Shown: positions 37,345-46,589 of the stretch, piece by piece
Layout: every line of letters begins with the position of its first letter
Numbering within the stretch: position 1 is the stretch's first letter
NCBI GenBank assembly: GCA_027077805.1
Contig: JALWTS010000042.1
Location: forward strand, 1-50,238
Reading direction: 5' to 3'
Length of the DNA stretch: 50,238 bases
From: Gammaproteobacteria bacterium
GTDB taxonomy: Bacteria > Pseudomonadota > Gammaproteobacteria > JABHGC01
The notes under the pieces: model-generated
What the model saw: only the letters and a program-made list of their open reading frames with translations
Told to the model about the DNA's origin: nothing
The model's database searches: none
Program-made: the position numbers and the translations under genes

Positions 37345-37890
37345 ATGAAAAAATTAATCAGTGTCATCATTACTGTGGTGGTTTTGGCAAGTAGTCAAGT
37401 GGCAATGGCAGGAAGTCGTAGTATTTATTATGGTAATCATTATGATGATTACCATAGTCAAAAACATTATTATGATGATGATAATAATTCGGCTGAGTTT
37501 GATGATTATGTGGATCATCGTCAACATAAACAGAAAAAACGAATTAAGAACGCATATAGACAAGGCGATTTAAGTTATGAGGAATATCAATATTTAAAAC
37601 ATCAGCAAAAGAAAATTCGTGAATTGGAAAAACGATATGAAAGTGATGGCTATTATACCGATAAAGAAAAAAGACGAATGGAACGCAAATTAAATCGAAC
37701 AAGTCGTCAAATTAAGAAATTAAGACACAATGATGAATATCGTTATGATTATGATAGCTACTACGATTACTCCCCTTATTCATCATCACAGTATTATGAT
37801 TCTTATCGTAATTATGCCTATCCTTTGTATAGTTATCCTTATAGTTATTACCAAACGCCTTACAATAATAGTTTTTGGTATTCTTATTGA
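37345..37890 (+). CDS. Exported Tyr-rich protein with a basic helical repeat-like core
   Basis: This 181-residue protein starts at ATG 37345, with AAAGGA at 37333-37338; an in-frame TTG at 37324 lies before the ribosome binding site and is rejected. A Sec signal peptide (KK, hydrophobic stretch, VAMA cleavage motif) covers about residues 1-22. A His/Asp/Tyr-rich stretch follows, then a charged helical core (about 65-130). The core pattern of QGDLSYEEY and DGYYTDKEKRRM resembles a widespread proteobacterial hypothetical periplasmic family. The last 50 or so residues are extremely Tyr-rich (SYPYSYYQTPY). Its function is unknown. It follows the NRPS but probably has its own promoter, and it ends at a strong terminator. 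Confidence 0.8.
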   Translation: MKKLISVIITVVVLASSQVAMAGSRSIYYGNHYDDYHSQKHYYDDDNNSAEFDDYVDHRQHKQKKRIKNAYRQGDLSYEEYQYLKHQQKKIRELEKRYESDGYYTDKEKRRMERKLNRTSRQIKKLRHNDEYRYDYDSYYDYSPYSSSQYYDSYRNYAYPLYSYPYSYYQTPYNNSFWYSY

Positions 37891-37909
37891 TTGACAAGTC
37901 GTTAAGTTG

Positions 37910-37947
37910 ACAGCGAGGGTTAAGTTTGACCCTCGCTGTTTTTTTTT
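37910..37947 (+). terminator. Strong Rho-independent terminator
   Basis: ACAGCGAGGGT (37910-37920) pairs perfectly with ACCCTCGCTGT (37929-37939) around an 8-base loop, and a run of nine T follows. It lies 19 bases after the stop of the Tyr-rich protein gene and faces the convergent lpxH. Confidence 0.95.
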
Positions 37948-38053
37948 GATTTATTGAAAAGGAATAGTCGCCGAAACCAATAAAATTGATTTTAATCCGT
38001 TTATCACTCGAAAGTGTGACGCCATGTATGTTAATTGGTTTATACTAGAATTC

Positions 38054-38803
38054 CTATATGAAAACGATACTTTGATAACCATTTTCATCCCAACAACCAT
38101 ATTGACCTTGTTGCTCCGTCCATTGGGCTAAGACAATACGAGTAGCCATTTGCTTATCAAGTTGAAATTGATGAATGTTTGGTCTATGCGTATGGCCATG
38201 AATTAAGGTAAAAACTTGATGTTGTCGCATTATTTGTGCGACTTCGGTTTGATTGACATCCATAATCATATGAGCAGTATTCGATTTATGAATAGAACTG
38301 GCTTCACGATACTGTTGAGCTAATGCGAAACGTTGTTCAACGGTTTTAGCTAATAAGGCTTGTTGCCATTGTGGTGAGCGTACCATTTGTCGAAATTTTT
38401 GGTATTCAATGTCATCCGTGCATAAGGTATCGCCATGCATGATTAAAATTTTTTGGTGATTAATCGTGATGATGCTCGGATCAGGCAAAAGTTCACAGCC
38501 TGTTTGTTGGGCAAAATCATTGGCAATTAAAAAATCTCGATTGCCATGAATAAAATAAAGTTTTACTCCCGATTGGCTGAGTTGTTTTAAGGCAGTAATG
38601 CAATGATGTTTCCATTCGGTGGGATCATCATCACCCATCCAATATTCAAATAAATCTCCTAGAATATATAAGGAATCGGCTTGTTTGGCATGTTGCTCAA
38701 GAAATTTTAGAAACAAGCGGGTAATCCCCGCTTGTTCTGCTTGTAAATGTAAATCAGAAATAAATAAAGAAGGTTTAGAATCAGAAGGCGATTTAGTCTT
38801 CAT
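38054..38803 (-). CDS. lpxH: UDP-2,3-diacylglucosamine diphosphatase
   Basis: This calcineurin-like metallophosphoesterase of about 249 residues cleaves UDP-2,3-diacylglucosamine to lipid X in lipid A synthesis at the inner-membrane face. Metal motifs appear in order: SDLHL near the N-terminus, GDLFEYWMGDD, GNRDFL, MHGDTL and HGHTHRP. I chose the ATG at 38803, which overlaps the ppiB stop; an in-frame ATG at 38812 is possible, and a much longer frame running into ppiB is not supported. The overlap indicates co-transcription with ppiB, the same order found in other gammaproteobacteria. Its presence confirms a Gram-negative, LPS-bearing organism. Confidence 0.93.
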   Translation of the reverse strand: MKTKSPSDSKPSLFISDLHLQAEQAGITRLFLKFLEQHAKQADSLYILGDLFEYWMGDDDPTEWKHHCITALKQLSQSGVKLYFIHGNRDFLIANDFAQQTGCELLPDPSIITINHQKILIMHGDTLCTDDIEYQKFRQMVRSPQWQQALLAKTVEQRFALAQQYREASSIHKSNTAHMIMDVNQTEVAQIMRQHQVFTLIHGHTHRPNIHQFQLDKQMATRIVLAQWTEQQGQYGCWDENGYQSIVFI

Positions 38804-39290
38804 CGAGAACATCGGTGGTTTCAATAATAATATCATGGATGGGAACATCACGATGGCCGGCACGAATACCTGTTGCCACTGCTTTGATTTGATTGACGAC
38901 CGCCATGCCTTTTGAAACTTTGCCAAACACACAATAACCCCAACCATCTTGAGCTTTTGCTTTGTCTAAAAACAAATTATCACTGACATTGATAAAAAAT
39001 TGTGAGGAAGCCGAATGCGGATCAGAGGTTCTTGCCATTGCAACGGAACCAACGACATTCGATAAACCATTATCTGATTCGTTTTTAATGGAATCTCTGG
39101 TGGTTTTTTGTAACATATTTGCTTCTAAGCCACCGCCTTGAACCATAAAATTATTAATAACCCGATGAAAAATTGTGTTGTTATAAAAACCTTCTCTTGC
39201 ATATTGCAGGAAGTTTTGACAAGTAACTGGTGCTTTGTCATGATCGAGTTCAATGGTAATATCGCCATAATTCGTATGAAATGTAATCAT
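38793..39290 (-). CDS. ppiB: Cytoplasmic peptidyl-prolyl cis-trans isomerase (cyclophilin)
   Basis: This 165-residue cyclophilin without signal peptide catalyses prolyl isomerisation in the cytoplasm. Family segments are FHRVINNFMVQGGG, with the catalytic Arg, followed by SVAMARTSDPHSASSQFFINV and FGKVSKGM. The reverse-strand ribosome binding site AAAGGG lies just before the ATG at 39290. Its stop overlaps lpxH. It is 57 bases downstream of a second cyclophilin gene that carries a signal peptide. Confidence 0.94.
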   Translation of the reverse strand: MITFHTNYGDITIELDHDKAPVTCQNFLQYAREGFYNNTIFHRVINNFMVQGGGLEANMLQKTTRDSIKNESDNGLSNVVGSVAMARTSDPHSASSQFFINVSDNLFLDKAKAQDGWGYCVFGKVSKGMAVVNQIKAVATGIRAGHRDVPIHDIIIETTDVLDED

Positions 39291-39347
39291 TATTATCCCT
39301 TTTTGCTTAGATGAAATATTGTTTGTGATTGTTTTTGTTATTATGAG

Positions 39348-39917
39348 TTAATAAGTGAGTGGGTGTATCACCTTAATAATAATAGGAGTCATCGGTAAAT
39401 TTTTGAAATGGCCTTTGACTTCCGTTGGTTTTTGGCTAATTGCTTCAACAATTTCTAAGCCGTGGGTGACTTTTCCAAATACAGTATAACCGAATGATCG
39501 GCTTTGTCGATTATAATTTAAATAACTATTATCACTGACGTTGATAAAAAATTGTGAAGTAGCAGAATGAGGGTGAGAGGTTCTTGCCATTGCAATCGTC
39601 CCTTTGGTATTCGATAAACTATTGTTGGATTCATTTTTGATGGGTTTGTGGGTTTTTTTACGTTCTAGTTCCGTCGTAAAACCACCGCCTTGAATCATAA
39701 ATCCTGGAATCACTCGGTGAAAAATTGTGTTATTATAAAACCCCTCTTTAATATAAGTTAAAAAGTTATTAACGGTTTTTGGTGCTCTTTGAGGATAAAG
39801 TTCAATGACAATATTACCCATACTGGTAACGATTTCTACTTTAGGAGACGTTTTTGCATAGAGTATTGTCGTAAAGCCAAAGCCTAAAATAAAACATAAA
39901 ATAAGTAGCTGTTTCAT
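39348..39917 (-). CDS. ppiA: Periplasmic peptidyl-prolyl cis-trans isomerase (cyclophilin)
   Basis: This 189-residue protein has a Sec-type signal peptide (about residues 1-21, ending ILYA-K) and then a complete cyclophilin domain with FHRVIPGFMIQGGG, TIAMARTSHPHSATSQFFINV and FGKVTHG. It would fold proline-containing substrates in the periplasm. AAGGGTG precedes the ATG at 39917 on the minus strand. It probably heads a three-gene unit with ppiB and lpxH, and the pair looks like a tandem duplication followed by relocalisation of one copy. The 213-base divergent gap to gltX probably holds promoters for both directions. Confidence 0.92.
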   Translation of the reverse strand: MKQLLILCFILGFGFTTILYAKTSPKVEIVTSMGNIVIELYPQRAPKTVNNFLTYIKEGFYNNTIFHRVIPGFMIQGGGFTTELERKKTHKPIKNESNNSLSNTKGTIAMARTSHPHSATSQFFINVSDNSYLNYNRQSRSFGYTVFGKVTHGLEIVEAISQKPTEVKGHFKNLPMTPIIIKVIHPLTY

Positions 39918-40130
39918 AACTCACCCTTAAATAAAGTTAAAAATAACGTTAAATTTAAACAAGCATAGCATGAAATTGATGAGGAATACATTTATTAAAA
40001 GGTCAAAGTGGTATTCAGCAGTTGTTTAGAGTCGTGGTAGAGGAATAATAAACAAGTAGTCATCATTAGAAATGACTAGAAAACATTAAAAAGTATAACA
40101 TTCAATTAAAAAAAATGGATATAATGATTT

Positions 40131-41528
40131 ATGGTTAAGACACGATTTGCACCAAGTCCAACAGGACGGATTCATTTAGGTAACGTCAGAACGGCATTGT
40201 TTAATGCACTGTTTGCCTATTCACAACAAGGGAAATTTTTATTACGCATTGAAGATACTGATAAACAACGTAGCTTATCAGAACATACGAAAGGCTTAAT
40301 AGACGATTTGCGTTGGTTAAGTTTCGATTGGCAACAAGGGCCAGAGTGTGAGGATGGTCAGCGTTACTTTCAATCCCAACGAGGGGAGATTTATCAGACC
40401 TATTTTCAACAACTGATAGAGCAAAACTTAGCCTATCCTTGTTTTTGTACCCCAGAACAATTAGCTTTGTCTCGCAAAGCTCAGCGTTCTGCGGGATTCG
40501 CACCACGTTATGCAGGCACTTGTGCTTCCTTATCCGAATCAGAGATACAAGCAAAATTAGATCAAGGTTTCACACCAAGTTTACGCTTTAAAGTCCCTAA
40601 CGATCAGATTGTCGAATTTGAAGATATTGTTCGAGGTAAACAAAGTTTTGCCACGAATGATATTGGCGATTTTATTATTCGAAAAGCCGATCAATCGCCA
40701 GCATTTTTCTTTAGTAATGCCATTGATGATGCCTTAATGCAAGTTACCCATGTATTACGAGGTGATGATCATTTAACCAATACCCCAAGACAATTACTAT
40801 TACTACAAGCGCTAAATTTAACCGCACCACAATATGCTCATATTGCCTTGATTGTTGGTCAAGATGGGAGTCCTTTGTCTAAGCGTCATGGCAGTAAAAG
40901 TGTACAAGAATTACGGCAACAAGGGTATTTGCCTGATGCCATTAACAACTATTTGGCTCGTTTGGGTCATTATTATGCTAATTCTGATTATATGTCATTG
41001 CCAGAACTTGCCCAGCATTTCAACTTACAACATTTGGGTAAAGCCCCGGCAAGATTTGATGCGACTCAATTAGATTATTGGCAAAAACTCAGCCTAGTTG
41101 CCATGAGTTCGGAACAAATTTTAGCTTGGATTCGTCCTGAAACATTAGCCGATCTAACTGAGGATAAACATTTGGCCTTCATTGACTGTGTGCGTCATAA
41201 TATTTTGTTCCCGAATGATGTCATCGTTTGGTTGGAAGTCATGACACAACAAGGCTTAGAATATAATGAGCATGCCAAACAAATTCTCCAAGCCACTGAT
41301 AATCGTTTTTTTGAGATTGCCTTACAAACTTATCAACAAGTAGGTCGCCATTTTTCAGAATGGACGACATTAATTAAACAGCAAGCCAAAGTCAAAGGCA
41401 AAGCCTTGTTTCAACCCTTACGCGTTGCATTAACCGGACAAACGCATGGGCCTGAATTAGCGAGTTTCATTCAATTATTATCGGATGCTCAAATTCAATA
41501 TCGACTCAAGCAAGCCCAAAATGATTAA
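40131..41528 (+). CDS. gltX: Glutamyl-tRNA synthetase
   Basis: This 465-residue class I synthetase charges tRNA-Glu. The HIGH-type motif is in FAPSPTGRIHLGN at residues 4-16 and the KMSKS-type motif is in PLSKRHGSKS. The Cys pattern CFC ... GTC corresponds to the zinc site of bacterial GluRS. The length is full, so it is not the truncated tRNA-modifying GluQ. TATAAT lies only 6 bases before the ATG and there is no good ribosome binding site (GGA at 11-nt spacing), so the exact start or translation mode is open. cysS follows 28 bases downstream. Confidence 0.95.
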   Translation: MVKTRFAPSPTGRIHLGNVRTALFNALFAYSQQGKFLLRIEDTDKQRSLSEHTKGLIDDLRWLSFDWQQGPECEDGQRYFQSQRGEIYQTYFQQLIEQNLAYPCFCTPEQLALSRKAQRSAGFAPRYAGTCASLSESEIQAKLDQGFTPSLRFKVPNDQIVEFEDIVRGKQSFATNDIGDFIIRKADQSPAFFFSNAIDDALMQVTHVLRGDDHLTNTPRQLLLLQALNLTAPQYAHIALIVGQDGSPLSKRHGSKSVQELRQQGYLPDAINNYLARLGHYYANSDYMSLPELAQHFNLQHLGKAPARFDATQLDYWQKLSLVAMSSEQILAWIRPETLADLTEDKHLAFIDCVRHNILFPNDVIVWLEVMTQQGLEYNEHAKQILQATDNRFFEIALQTYQQVGRHFSEWTTLIKQQAKVKGKALFQPLRVALTGQTHGPELASFIQLLSDAQIQYRLKQAQND

Positions 41529-41556
41529 AGACTAAAAAGGACTTTTCAAAGGAAGA

Positions 41557-42960
41557 ATGATGATAGCCGAATTACAAATCTATGACAGTTTAAGCAAACA
41601 AAAACAACGTTTTATCCCAATTAAACCCAGAGAAGTCACCATTTATGTTTGTGGCATGACTGTTTATGATTATTGTCATTTAGGTCATGCTAGAGTGTTA
41701 GTTGTCTTTGATATGATAGTGCGTTATTTTCGGGCAATCGGTTATCAAGTAACTTATATTCGCAATATTACCGATATTGATGACAAAATTATTGCGAGAG
41801 CCAATGAAAATCAAGAATCAATTCAAACGTTAACGCAACGTTTTATTCAAGCAATGACAGACGATTCCAAAGCCTTAGGGGTATTACCACCTGATAATGA
41901 ACCAAAAGCAACGGATGCCATGCCTGACATCATTGCCATGGTTCAAAAATTAATTGAGAACGGTTATGCCTATCCTGCTGATAATGGTGATGTGTATTAT
42001 TCCGTACATCAGTTTAAAGAATATGGTCAATTATCAGGTGAGAATATTGATGAATTACGAGCAGGGGAGCGGGTTGCCATTGATAGCTATAAACAAGACC
42101 CTTTAGATTTTGTATTATGGAAAGCCTCTAAACCCAATGAGCCGAGTTGGTCATCGCCTTGGGGCTTCGGTCGTCCAGGTTGGCATATTGAATGTTCTGC
42201 CATGTCAGTTGAGCATTTAGGGACTCATTTTGATATTCATGGCGGTGGCATGGATTTAAAATTTCCCCATCATGAAAATGAAATTGCTCAATCAAAGGCT
42301 TGTGGTCATCGTTTTGCCAATTATTGGTTACATAATGGTTTTATTCGCATTGATAATGAAAAAATGTCTAAGTCTTTAGGCAATTTTTTTACGGTAAGAG
42401 CGGTGTTAAAACATTATCGAGCGGAGGTTGTGCGTTATTTTATTTTAAACAGCCATTATCGCAGTCCTTTGGATTATTCAGACCAAGAATTAGAATTGAG
42501 TAAAGTCGCATTAACCCGTTTATACATTACTCTTAGGGGATTTGACTTAAAAACCATTGAATTAGATGCGGACATCACTTGGGTCTCACGTTTCCATCAA
42601 GCCATGTTAGATGATTTTAACACGCCACAAGCCTTAGCCGTATTGTTTGAGCTATCTCATGAAATCAACTATCAACGCCAGCAACAAACCGATACTGCCA
42701 AAAAATTAGCAAATTTACTTTATACTTTAGCAGGCATTTTAGGCTTGCTACAAACCGATGTCGAGCAATTTTTACAACAAGGTCAAAGCTCGACACAAGA
42801 AGGCATAGACAGTGAATGGGTTCTGGCTAAAATCGAAGAGCGACAGCAAGCTCGTCAAGACAAGAATTGGGCTTTAGCCGATCAAATTCGGGAGGAATTA
42901 ACGGCAAAAGGTGTGATTTTAGAGGATACCGCAGGTAAAACCAGTTGGCGTATGGCTTAG
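41557..42960 (+). CDS. cysS: Cysteinyl-tRNA synthetase
   Basis: This class I synthetase of about 467 residues charges tRNA-Cys. The N-terminus has [17 protein letters not shown], which combines the first zinc Cys and the HIGH motif. WHIECSAMS and HHENE supply further zinc ligands, and KMSKSLGNF is intact. Two adjacent ATG codons (41557 and 41560) are possible starts; AAAGGAAG just upstream fits the second slightly better. It is in tandem with gltX, probably one unit. Its TAG stop overlaps the stop of the convergent rsgA. Confidence 0.95.
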   Translation: MMIAELQIYDSLSKQKQRFIPIKPREVTIYVCGMTVYDYCHLGHARVLVVFDMIVRYFRAIGYQVTYIRNITDIDDKIIARANENQESIQTLTQRFIQAMTDDSKALGVLPPDNEPKATDAMPDIIAMVQKLIENGYAYPADNGDVYYSVHQFKEYGQLSGENIDELRAGERVAIDSYKQDPLDFVLWKASKPNEPSWSSPWGFGRPGWHIECSAMSVEHLGTHFDIHGGGMDLKFPHHENEIAQSKACGHRFANYWLHNGFIRIDNEKMSKSLGNFFTVRAVLKHYRAEVVRYFILNSHYRSPLDYSDQELELSKVALTRLYITLRGFDLKTIELDADITWVSRFHQAMLDDFNTPQALAVLFELSHEINYQRQQQTDTAKKLANLLYTLAGILGLLQTDVEQFLQQGQSSTQEGIDSEWVLAKIEERQQARQDKNWALADQIREELTAKGVILEDTAGKTSWRMA

Positions 42961-43937
42961 TTAAGTCCCATAATACGATGATAGCTTTGGTATCGGGAAA
43001 AATGAATCTCACCTTGTTCTACTGCCTTTAGAATCGCACAATTCGGTTCGCTTAAATGTTGGCAATTGCTAAACTGGCATTGATTAAGATAGGGTTGAAA
43101 TTCAATAAATCCTTGTTGAATTTTATCAATGCTAAGGTGATCTAAGGCAAAATAGCGAAAACCGGGAGAATCAATTAAATTCCCCCCTTGAGGTAAATGA
43201 TACAGCACCGTATTAGAGGTTGTATGACGACCAAAACGTTGGTTATCTGAAATTTGTCCAATTTGTATGGCTTGATTGGGTACTAGGGTTTGCAAAATTG
43301 AGGATTTACCTACGCCTGATTGCCCAATGAGCAAGCTGGTATGATTGCTTAATTGTTGGGTAAGTTCTACCATGCCTTGTTGAGTGTAAGTGCTGGTGAA
43401 AAACAGTTGATAACCCATGGTTTGATAAATAACTTTTGTTTGATTTAATAGGTCTTGATGACTGCCTAGTAAATCAATTTTATTAAAAATAATATGGGTT
43501 TTGATTTGGCTGTGATAAGCATTAACTAAAGCTCGATTAAGTAAATCACTATCGTAGTGTGGTTGTGGGGCAATCACAATAAACAACTGGTCTAAATTAG
43601 CCGCAATCGGTTTTAAGTTTTTGTAAAAATCAGGACGGGAAAGCACAGAGGAACGTTCAAAAAAGCTAGAAACGACCCCTTGTCCATTCTCTGCTAATTG
43701 CCAAACCACTTTATCACCACAAGCCAGATAACCCAAATTTTGTCGCACCAAACAAGCATAACAATCGCCTTGTTCTGATTCAACGATGACATGACTACCC
43801 CTATGGGTTAATAGGGTGCCAATTTGTTCTTGACCTAAATGATTTAAATCGATTAGATTGTTCAATGCTTTGTTTTGTTGTTTCTTTTGCTTGTAACGAA
43901 TCCTTGCTTGTTGCTTTCGGGTTAGCTTTCTGGCCAT
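42957..43937 (-). CDS. rsgA: Ribosome small-subunit maturation GTPase RsgA
   Basis: This circularly permuted GTPase of about 326 residues checks late 30S maturation. It has a basic N-terminus ([19 protein letters not shown]), an OB-fold, then G motifs in permuted order: NKIDLL (G4), GQSGVGKSS (G1) and DSPGFR (G3). The C-terminal zinc motif is CQFSNCQH ... C. I chose ATG 43937 because the family starts with a short basic tail. A longer frame to 43988 would add a hydrophobic stretch overlapping the upstream cytochrome gene. It is probably co-transcribed with that gene. Confidence 0.92.
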   Translation of the reverse strand: MARKLTRKQQARIRYKQKKQQNKALNNLIDLNHLGQEQIGTLLTHRGSHVIVESEQGDCYACLVRQNLGYLACGDKVVWQLAENGQGVVSSFFERSSVLSRPDFYKNLKPIAANLDQLFIVIAPQPHYDSDLLNRALVNAYHSQIKTHIIFNKIDLLGSHQDLLNQTKVIYQTMGYQLFFTSTYTQQGMVELTQQLSNHTSLLIGQSGVGKSSILQTLVPNQAIQIGQISDNQRFGRHTTSNTVLYHLPQGGNLIDSPGFRYFALDHLSIDKIQQGFIEFQPYLNQCQFSNCQHLSEPNCAILKAVEQGEIHFSRYQSYHRIMGLN

Positions 43938-43953
43938 TGGCAACGAATGGCAA

Positions 43954-44241
43954 CTAAAAATGATAATAAGTCTGGTTAAGATACTCAATCACTTGCTGTT
44001 GTTGTTGCTCTGTCCATTCCACATCATTAGCATTAATGCAACGGTGCATTTGATTGGATAGTCCTTCTAATGAGCTTACTCGACGATTAGGACGAGTATA
44101 TACTTGGCTATCATGGCAAAAGGTACATTCTTGTTGATGTAATTGTTCCCCTTGGGATAAATCATTGTCAGCCAATCCGAGACGAGGCAGTGGAACAATG
44201 ATTAAACTACTGATAATAATAACAATTGATTTGAGATTCAT
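43954..44241 (-). CDS. Small monohaem c-type cytochrome
   Basis: This 95-residue protein has a signal peptide (hydrophobic residues 5-18, probable cleavage near GLA-D) and one haem motif CTFCH at 39-43. M65 is a candidate sixth ligand. It would act in the periplasm as an electron shuttle for a respiratory or sulfur-oxidising enzyme; no redox partner is adjacent, and the SQR-like gene is 28 kb away. AAGGAAC precedes the ATG on the minus strand. It lies 16 bases upstream of rsgA, which is functionally unrelated. Confidence 0.87.
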   Translation of the reverse strand: MNLKSIVIIISSLIIVPLPRLGLADNDLSQGEQLHQQECTFCHDSQVYTRPNRRVSSLEGLSNQMHRCINANDVEWTEQQQQQVIEYLNQTYYHF

Positions 44242-44283
44242 AAGTTGTTCCTTATCTATTTTGACATATTTTATATAATGAAA

Positions 44284-45531
44284 TTAAGCATGTGCCACTT
44301 GCTGAATATGTGCAATCCGAATTGAGGCAGGTGGATGCGAGTCATGGAAGGCGGAAAATAATGGATCAGGGGTTAAAGTGCTGGCATTTTCTTGGTACAG
44401 TTTCACTAGGGCTTGAATCAGTGCCTCTGCCTTAGTTTGTTGTACCGCAAATTCATCGGCTTCAAATTCATGTTTACGCATTAATAATGAAAATAAAGGT
44501 TGCAAATAAATACCAAACACGGGAAAAATCATTGAAAACAGTAATAATGCCATATAAATCGATGGTTCAGCCACGCCTAAACCTGTAAAAAACCAATCTT
44601 GTTGCCTTAACCAAGCTAAAAGGGCTAGGCTGGCGAAAGTAATCACGGAAGTACTTATTAAACGTTTACGAATATGACGACGTTTAAAATGCCCTAATTC
44701 ATGTGCTAATACGGCTTCAATCTCATCAGGGCTAAGATTTTCAATTAAGGTATCATAAAATACAATGCGTTTTTGTTGACCAAAACCCGTAAAATAAGCA
44801 TTGCCATGCCCCGAACGTTTAGAACCATCCATAATAAAAATACCCTTGCTTTGAAAACCACAACTGCTTAATAAGTCTTGTATGCGTTGTTTCAGCGTGC
44901 CATCTTCTAATGGGGTAAATTTATTAAATAAAGGGGCAATAAAAATAGGATATAACCAATTCGCCAGCAATGAAAAGCCAATAATGACAGCCCATACATA
45001 TAACCACCAATAATCTCCCATTGCTTGCATTAGCCATAATACTAAGCCTAATAAGGGAATGCCAATCGCTAATGATAGTAAGGTCTGTTTAATAAAATCT
45101 TTCACAAAAAGACTAGGCGTACTGCGATTAAAACCAAATTTTTGTTCAATAACAAAGGTTCGGTAAAGCGAAAAAGGGATATCCAATACGCTGGAAATAA
45201 TAGAAACGCTTAATAAAACCGCAATCCCTGTATAAATTGGATTCCATTCCAAACGCCGCCACAATTGATCCATCCATTGCAACCCCCCACCTAAGGTCCA
45301 GATCAGTAATAAACCTGTGCCAATCAAAAGTTCAATCATACTGACTTTGGTTTTATCTAAAGTATAATCAGCGGCGATTTGATGATTGTCTAAGCTGATT
45401 TGTTGTTCAAATTCCTTAGGAACCACTGCTCGGTGTTGTTTGACATGGTTGCGATGTCTTAAAATTAACCAAATTTGTAATCCAGTTGCTGTTACTAAGG
45501 CGACTAAAAAAATCCAGCTAAAAATCGGCAT
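44284..45531 (-). CDS. M48-family membrane zinc metalloprotease (Ste24/CAAX-type)
   Basis: This 415-residue inner-membrane protease has multiple transmembrane segments (about 1-23, 65-85, 100-120, 150-200 and two after residue 290). The zinc site is HELGH at 277-281, with the third ligand probably in EFEADEFA near residue 358. The SGHGNAYFTGFG segment before the zinc helix is typical of Ste24p-like enzymes rather than short HtpX. Expected roles are cleavage of membrane or misfolded substrates; prenylated CAAX substrates are not expected in bacteria. It is transcribed divergently from orn. Confidence 0.88.
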   Translation of the reverse strand: MPIFSWIFLVALVTATGLQIWLILRHRNHVKQHRAVVPKEFEQQISLDNHQIAADYTLDKTKVSMIELLIGTGLLLIWTLGGGLQWMDQLWRRLEWNPIYTGIAVLLSVSIISSVLDIPFSLYRTFVIEQKFGFNRSTPSLFVKDFIKQTLLSLAIGIPLLGLVLWLMQAMGDYWWLYVWAVIIGFSLLANWLYPIFIAPLFNKFTPLEDGTLKQRIQDLLSSCGFQSKGIFIMDGSKRSGHGNAYFTGFGQQKRIVFYDTLIENLSPDEIEAVLAHELGHFKRRHIRKRLISTSVITFASLALLAWLRQQDWFFTGLGVAEPSIYMALLLFSMIFPVFGIYLQPLFSLLMRKHEFEADEFAVQQTKAEALIQALVKLYQENASTLTPDPLFSAFHDSHPPASIRIAHIQQVAHA

Positions 45532-45618
45532 AACTCATCTATACTCTATGACTGAAAACGGGAATATTCTATAAAATTAACTATAGAGCATCAAGAATAA
45601 GATACAAGTTGAAAATGC

Positions 45619-45648
45619 TTTCAGCCTTAAGAATGATTAGGACTGAAA
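45619..45648. repeat. Imperfect hairpin in the M48 protease/orn intergenic region
   Basis: TTTCAG-CCT pairs with AGG-a-CTGAAA, a 9-bp stem with one bulged base and a 12-base loop. No T-run follows. It lies in the divergent region and could be a regulator site or a transcript leader structure. Confidence 0.35.
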
Positions 45649-45665
45649 CAAAACAATAAAATAAT

Positions 45666-45692
45666 GACATCGAGGACATCAAGGACATAGAT
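45666..45692 (+). repeat. Three tandem 9-bp units upstream of orn
   Basis: GACATCGAG, GACATCAAG and GACATAGAT stand head to tail, ending 38 bases before the orn start. The spacing of 9 bp is short for an operator array, so this may be simple slippage. Confidence 0.45.
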
Positions 45693-45730
45693 GTCAAAAA
45701 CCCACCCCTGAAAATTAAGGATTTTATTTT

Positions 45731-46279
45731 ATGTCAGTACCGGATAAGGAAAATTTGATTTGGATTGATTTAGAAATGACAGGTTTGGATACGACTCAAG
45801 ACCATATTATTGAAATTGCCACCATTATTACCGATAAAAATTTGAATATTATGGCAGAAGGCCCAGCTCTAGCGATTTATCAACCTGAATCAGTATTACA
45901 AGCAATGGATAATTGGAATCGTGAGCATCATTCCAGTTCAGGATTATGGCAACGGGTCTTAGAGAGTCAACTTAGTATGGCAGAGGCAGAACATTTAACC
46001 TTAGAATTTTTGAAACAATATACCCAGCCGCATCAATCGCCTATGTGTGGGAATAGTATTTGTCAAGACAGACGCTTTTTAGCCAGACTCATGCCCAATT
46101 TAGAATCTTATTTTCATTACCGCAATTTAGATGTCAGTAGTATTAAGGAATTAGTACAACGTTGGCTACCTGAAATTCAGTCAGGTCTAGTGAAAAAAAA
46201 TGCCCATTTAGCGTTAGATGATATTCGAGATTCCATTGACGAATTACAATATTACCGCCAACATTTTTTTAAGGTTTGA
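45731..46279 (+). CDS. orn: Oligoribonuclease
   Basis: This 182-residue DEDDh 3'-5' exonuclease degrades RNA oligomers of two to five nucleotides, including pGpG, and is usually essential in gammaproteobacteria. Exo I is [10 protein letters not shown] (D13, E15), Exo II includes the [13 protein letters not shown] segment, and Exo III has [12 protein letters not shown] with the catalytic His and Asp. Length and N-terminus match the family. It stands alone on the plus strand. Confidence 0.96.
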   Translation: MSVPDKENLIWIDLEMTGLDTTQDHIIEIATIITDKNLNIMAEGPALAIYQPESVLQAMDNWNREHHSSSGLWQRVLESQLSMAEAEHLTLEFLKQYTQPHQSPMCGNSICQDRRFLARLMPNLESYFHYRNLDVSSIKELVQRWLPEIQSGLVKKNAHLALDDIRDSIDELQYYRQHFFKV

Positions 46280-46285
46280 GATTGA

Positions 46286-46567
46286 AAATATGTAGTGATA
46301 GAAGCAGATAATCCGCATGGCGGAGAGTCACTTAAAGAGCTTTTAGTTGGGCAAATTCTATGGGTTACTTGGGATCAACTTATCTCAACAGGCATTGTAG
46401 CTGGAGTCATTTTAATCGCTTTATTCAGTTTTAGACAGCCAATGAAACATACAGGGTTTTAGTTACTATTTGCCATTGCAGTAACAAGCTCAGTTCAATG
46501 AGTTGGTGTTTGTTTGGTCTTTGCGAGCTACCTGTTAATGTGGCGTGGTGGGGGGATACGGCATTAA
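46286..46567 (+). pseudogene. Remnant of a zinc/manganese ABC-transporter permease (ZnuB/MntB-like)
   Basis: One frame reads a recognisable piece of an ABC-3 family metal permease: DNPHGGESLKELLVGQILWV, a transmembrane-like stretch, then LLFAIAVTSSVQ and VGVCLVFASYLL. The frame is broken by TAG at 46460-46462 and TGA at 46499-46501. After VFAS the conserved continuation is lost, and TAA follows at 46565. The N-terminal part of the permease is missing, because orn abuts directly. The fragment is therefore a decayed, truncated gene and explains the 310-base gap between orn and the next gene. Confidence 0.75.
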
Positions 46568-46589
46568 TGACAAGCGATTCGTTTAAGTC

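Noticed and set aside
38793..38947. Extended lpxH frame running 48 codons into ppiB
   Set aside because: LpxH proteins start shortly before the SDLHL motif; the extension is only the antisense-free alternate frame of ppiB.
40120..40125. TATAAT just before gltX as its promoter, implying leaderless mRNA
   Set aside because: No -35 partner is present at the right distance and the sequence is AT-rich, so the hexamer is likely by chance.
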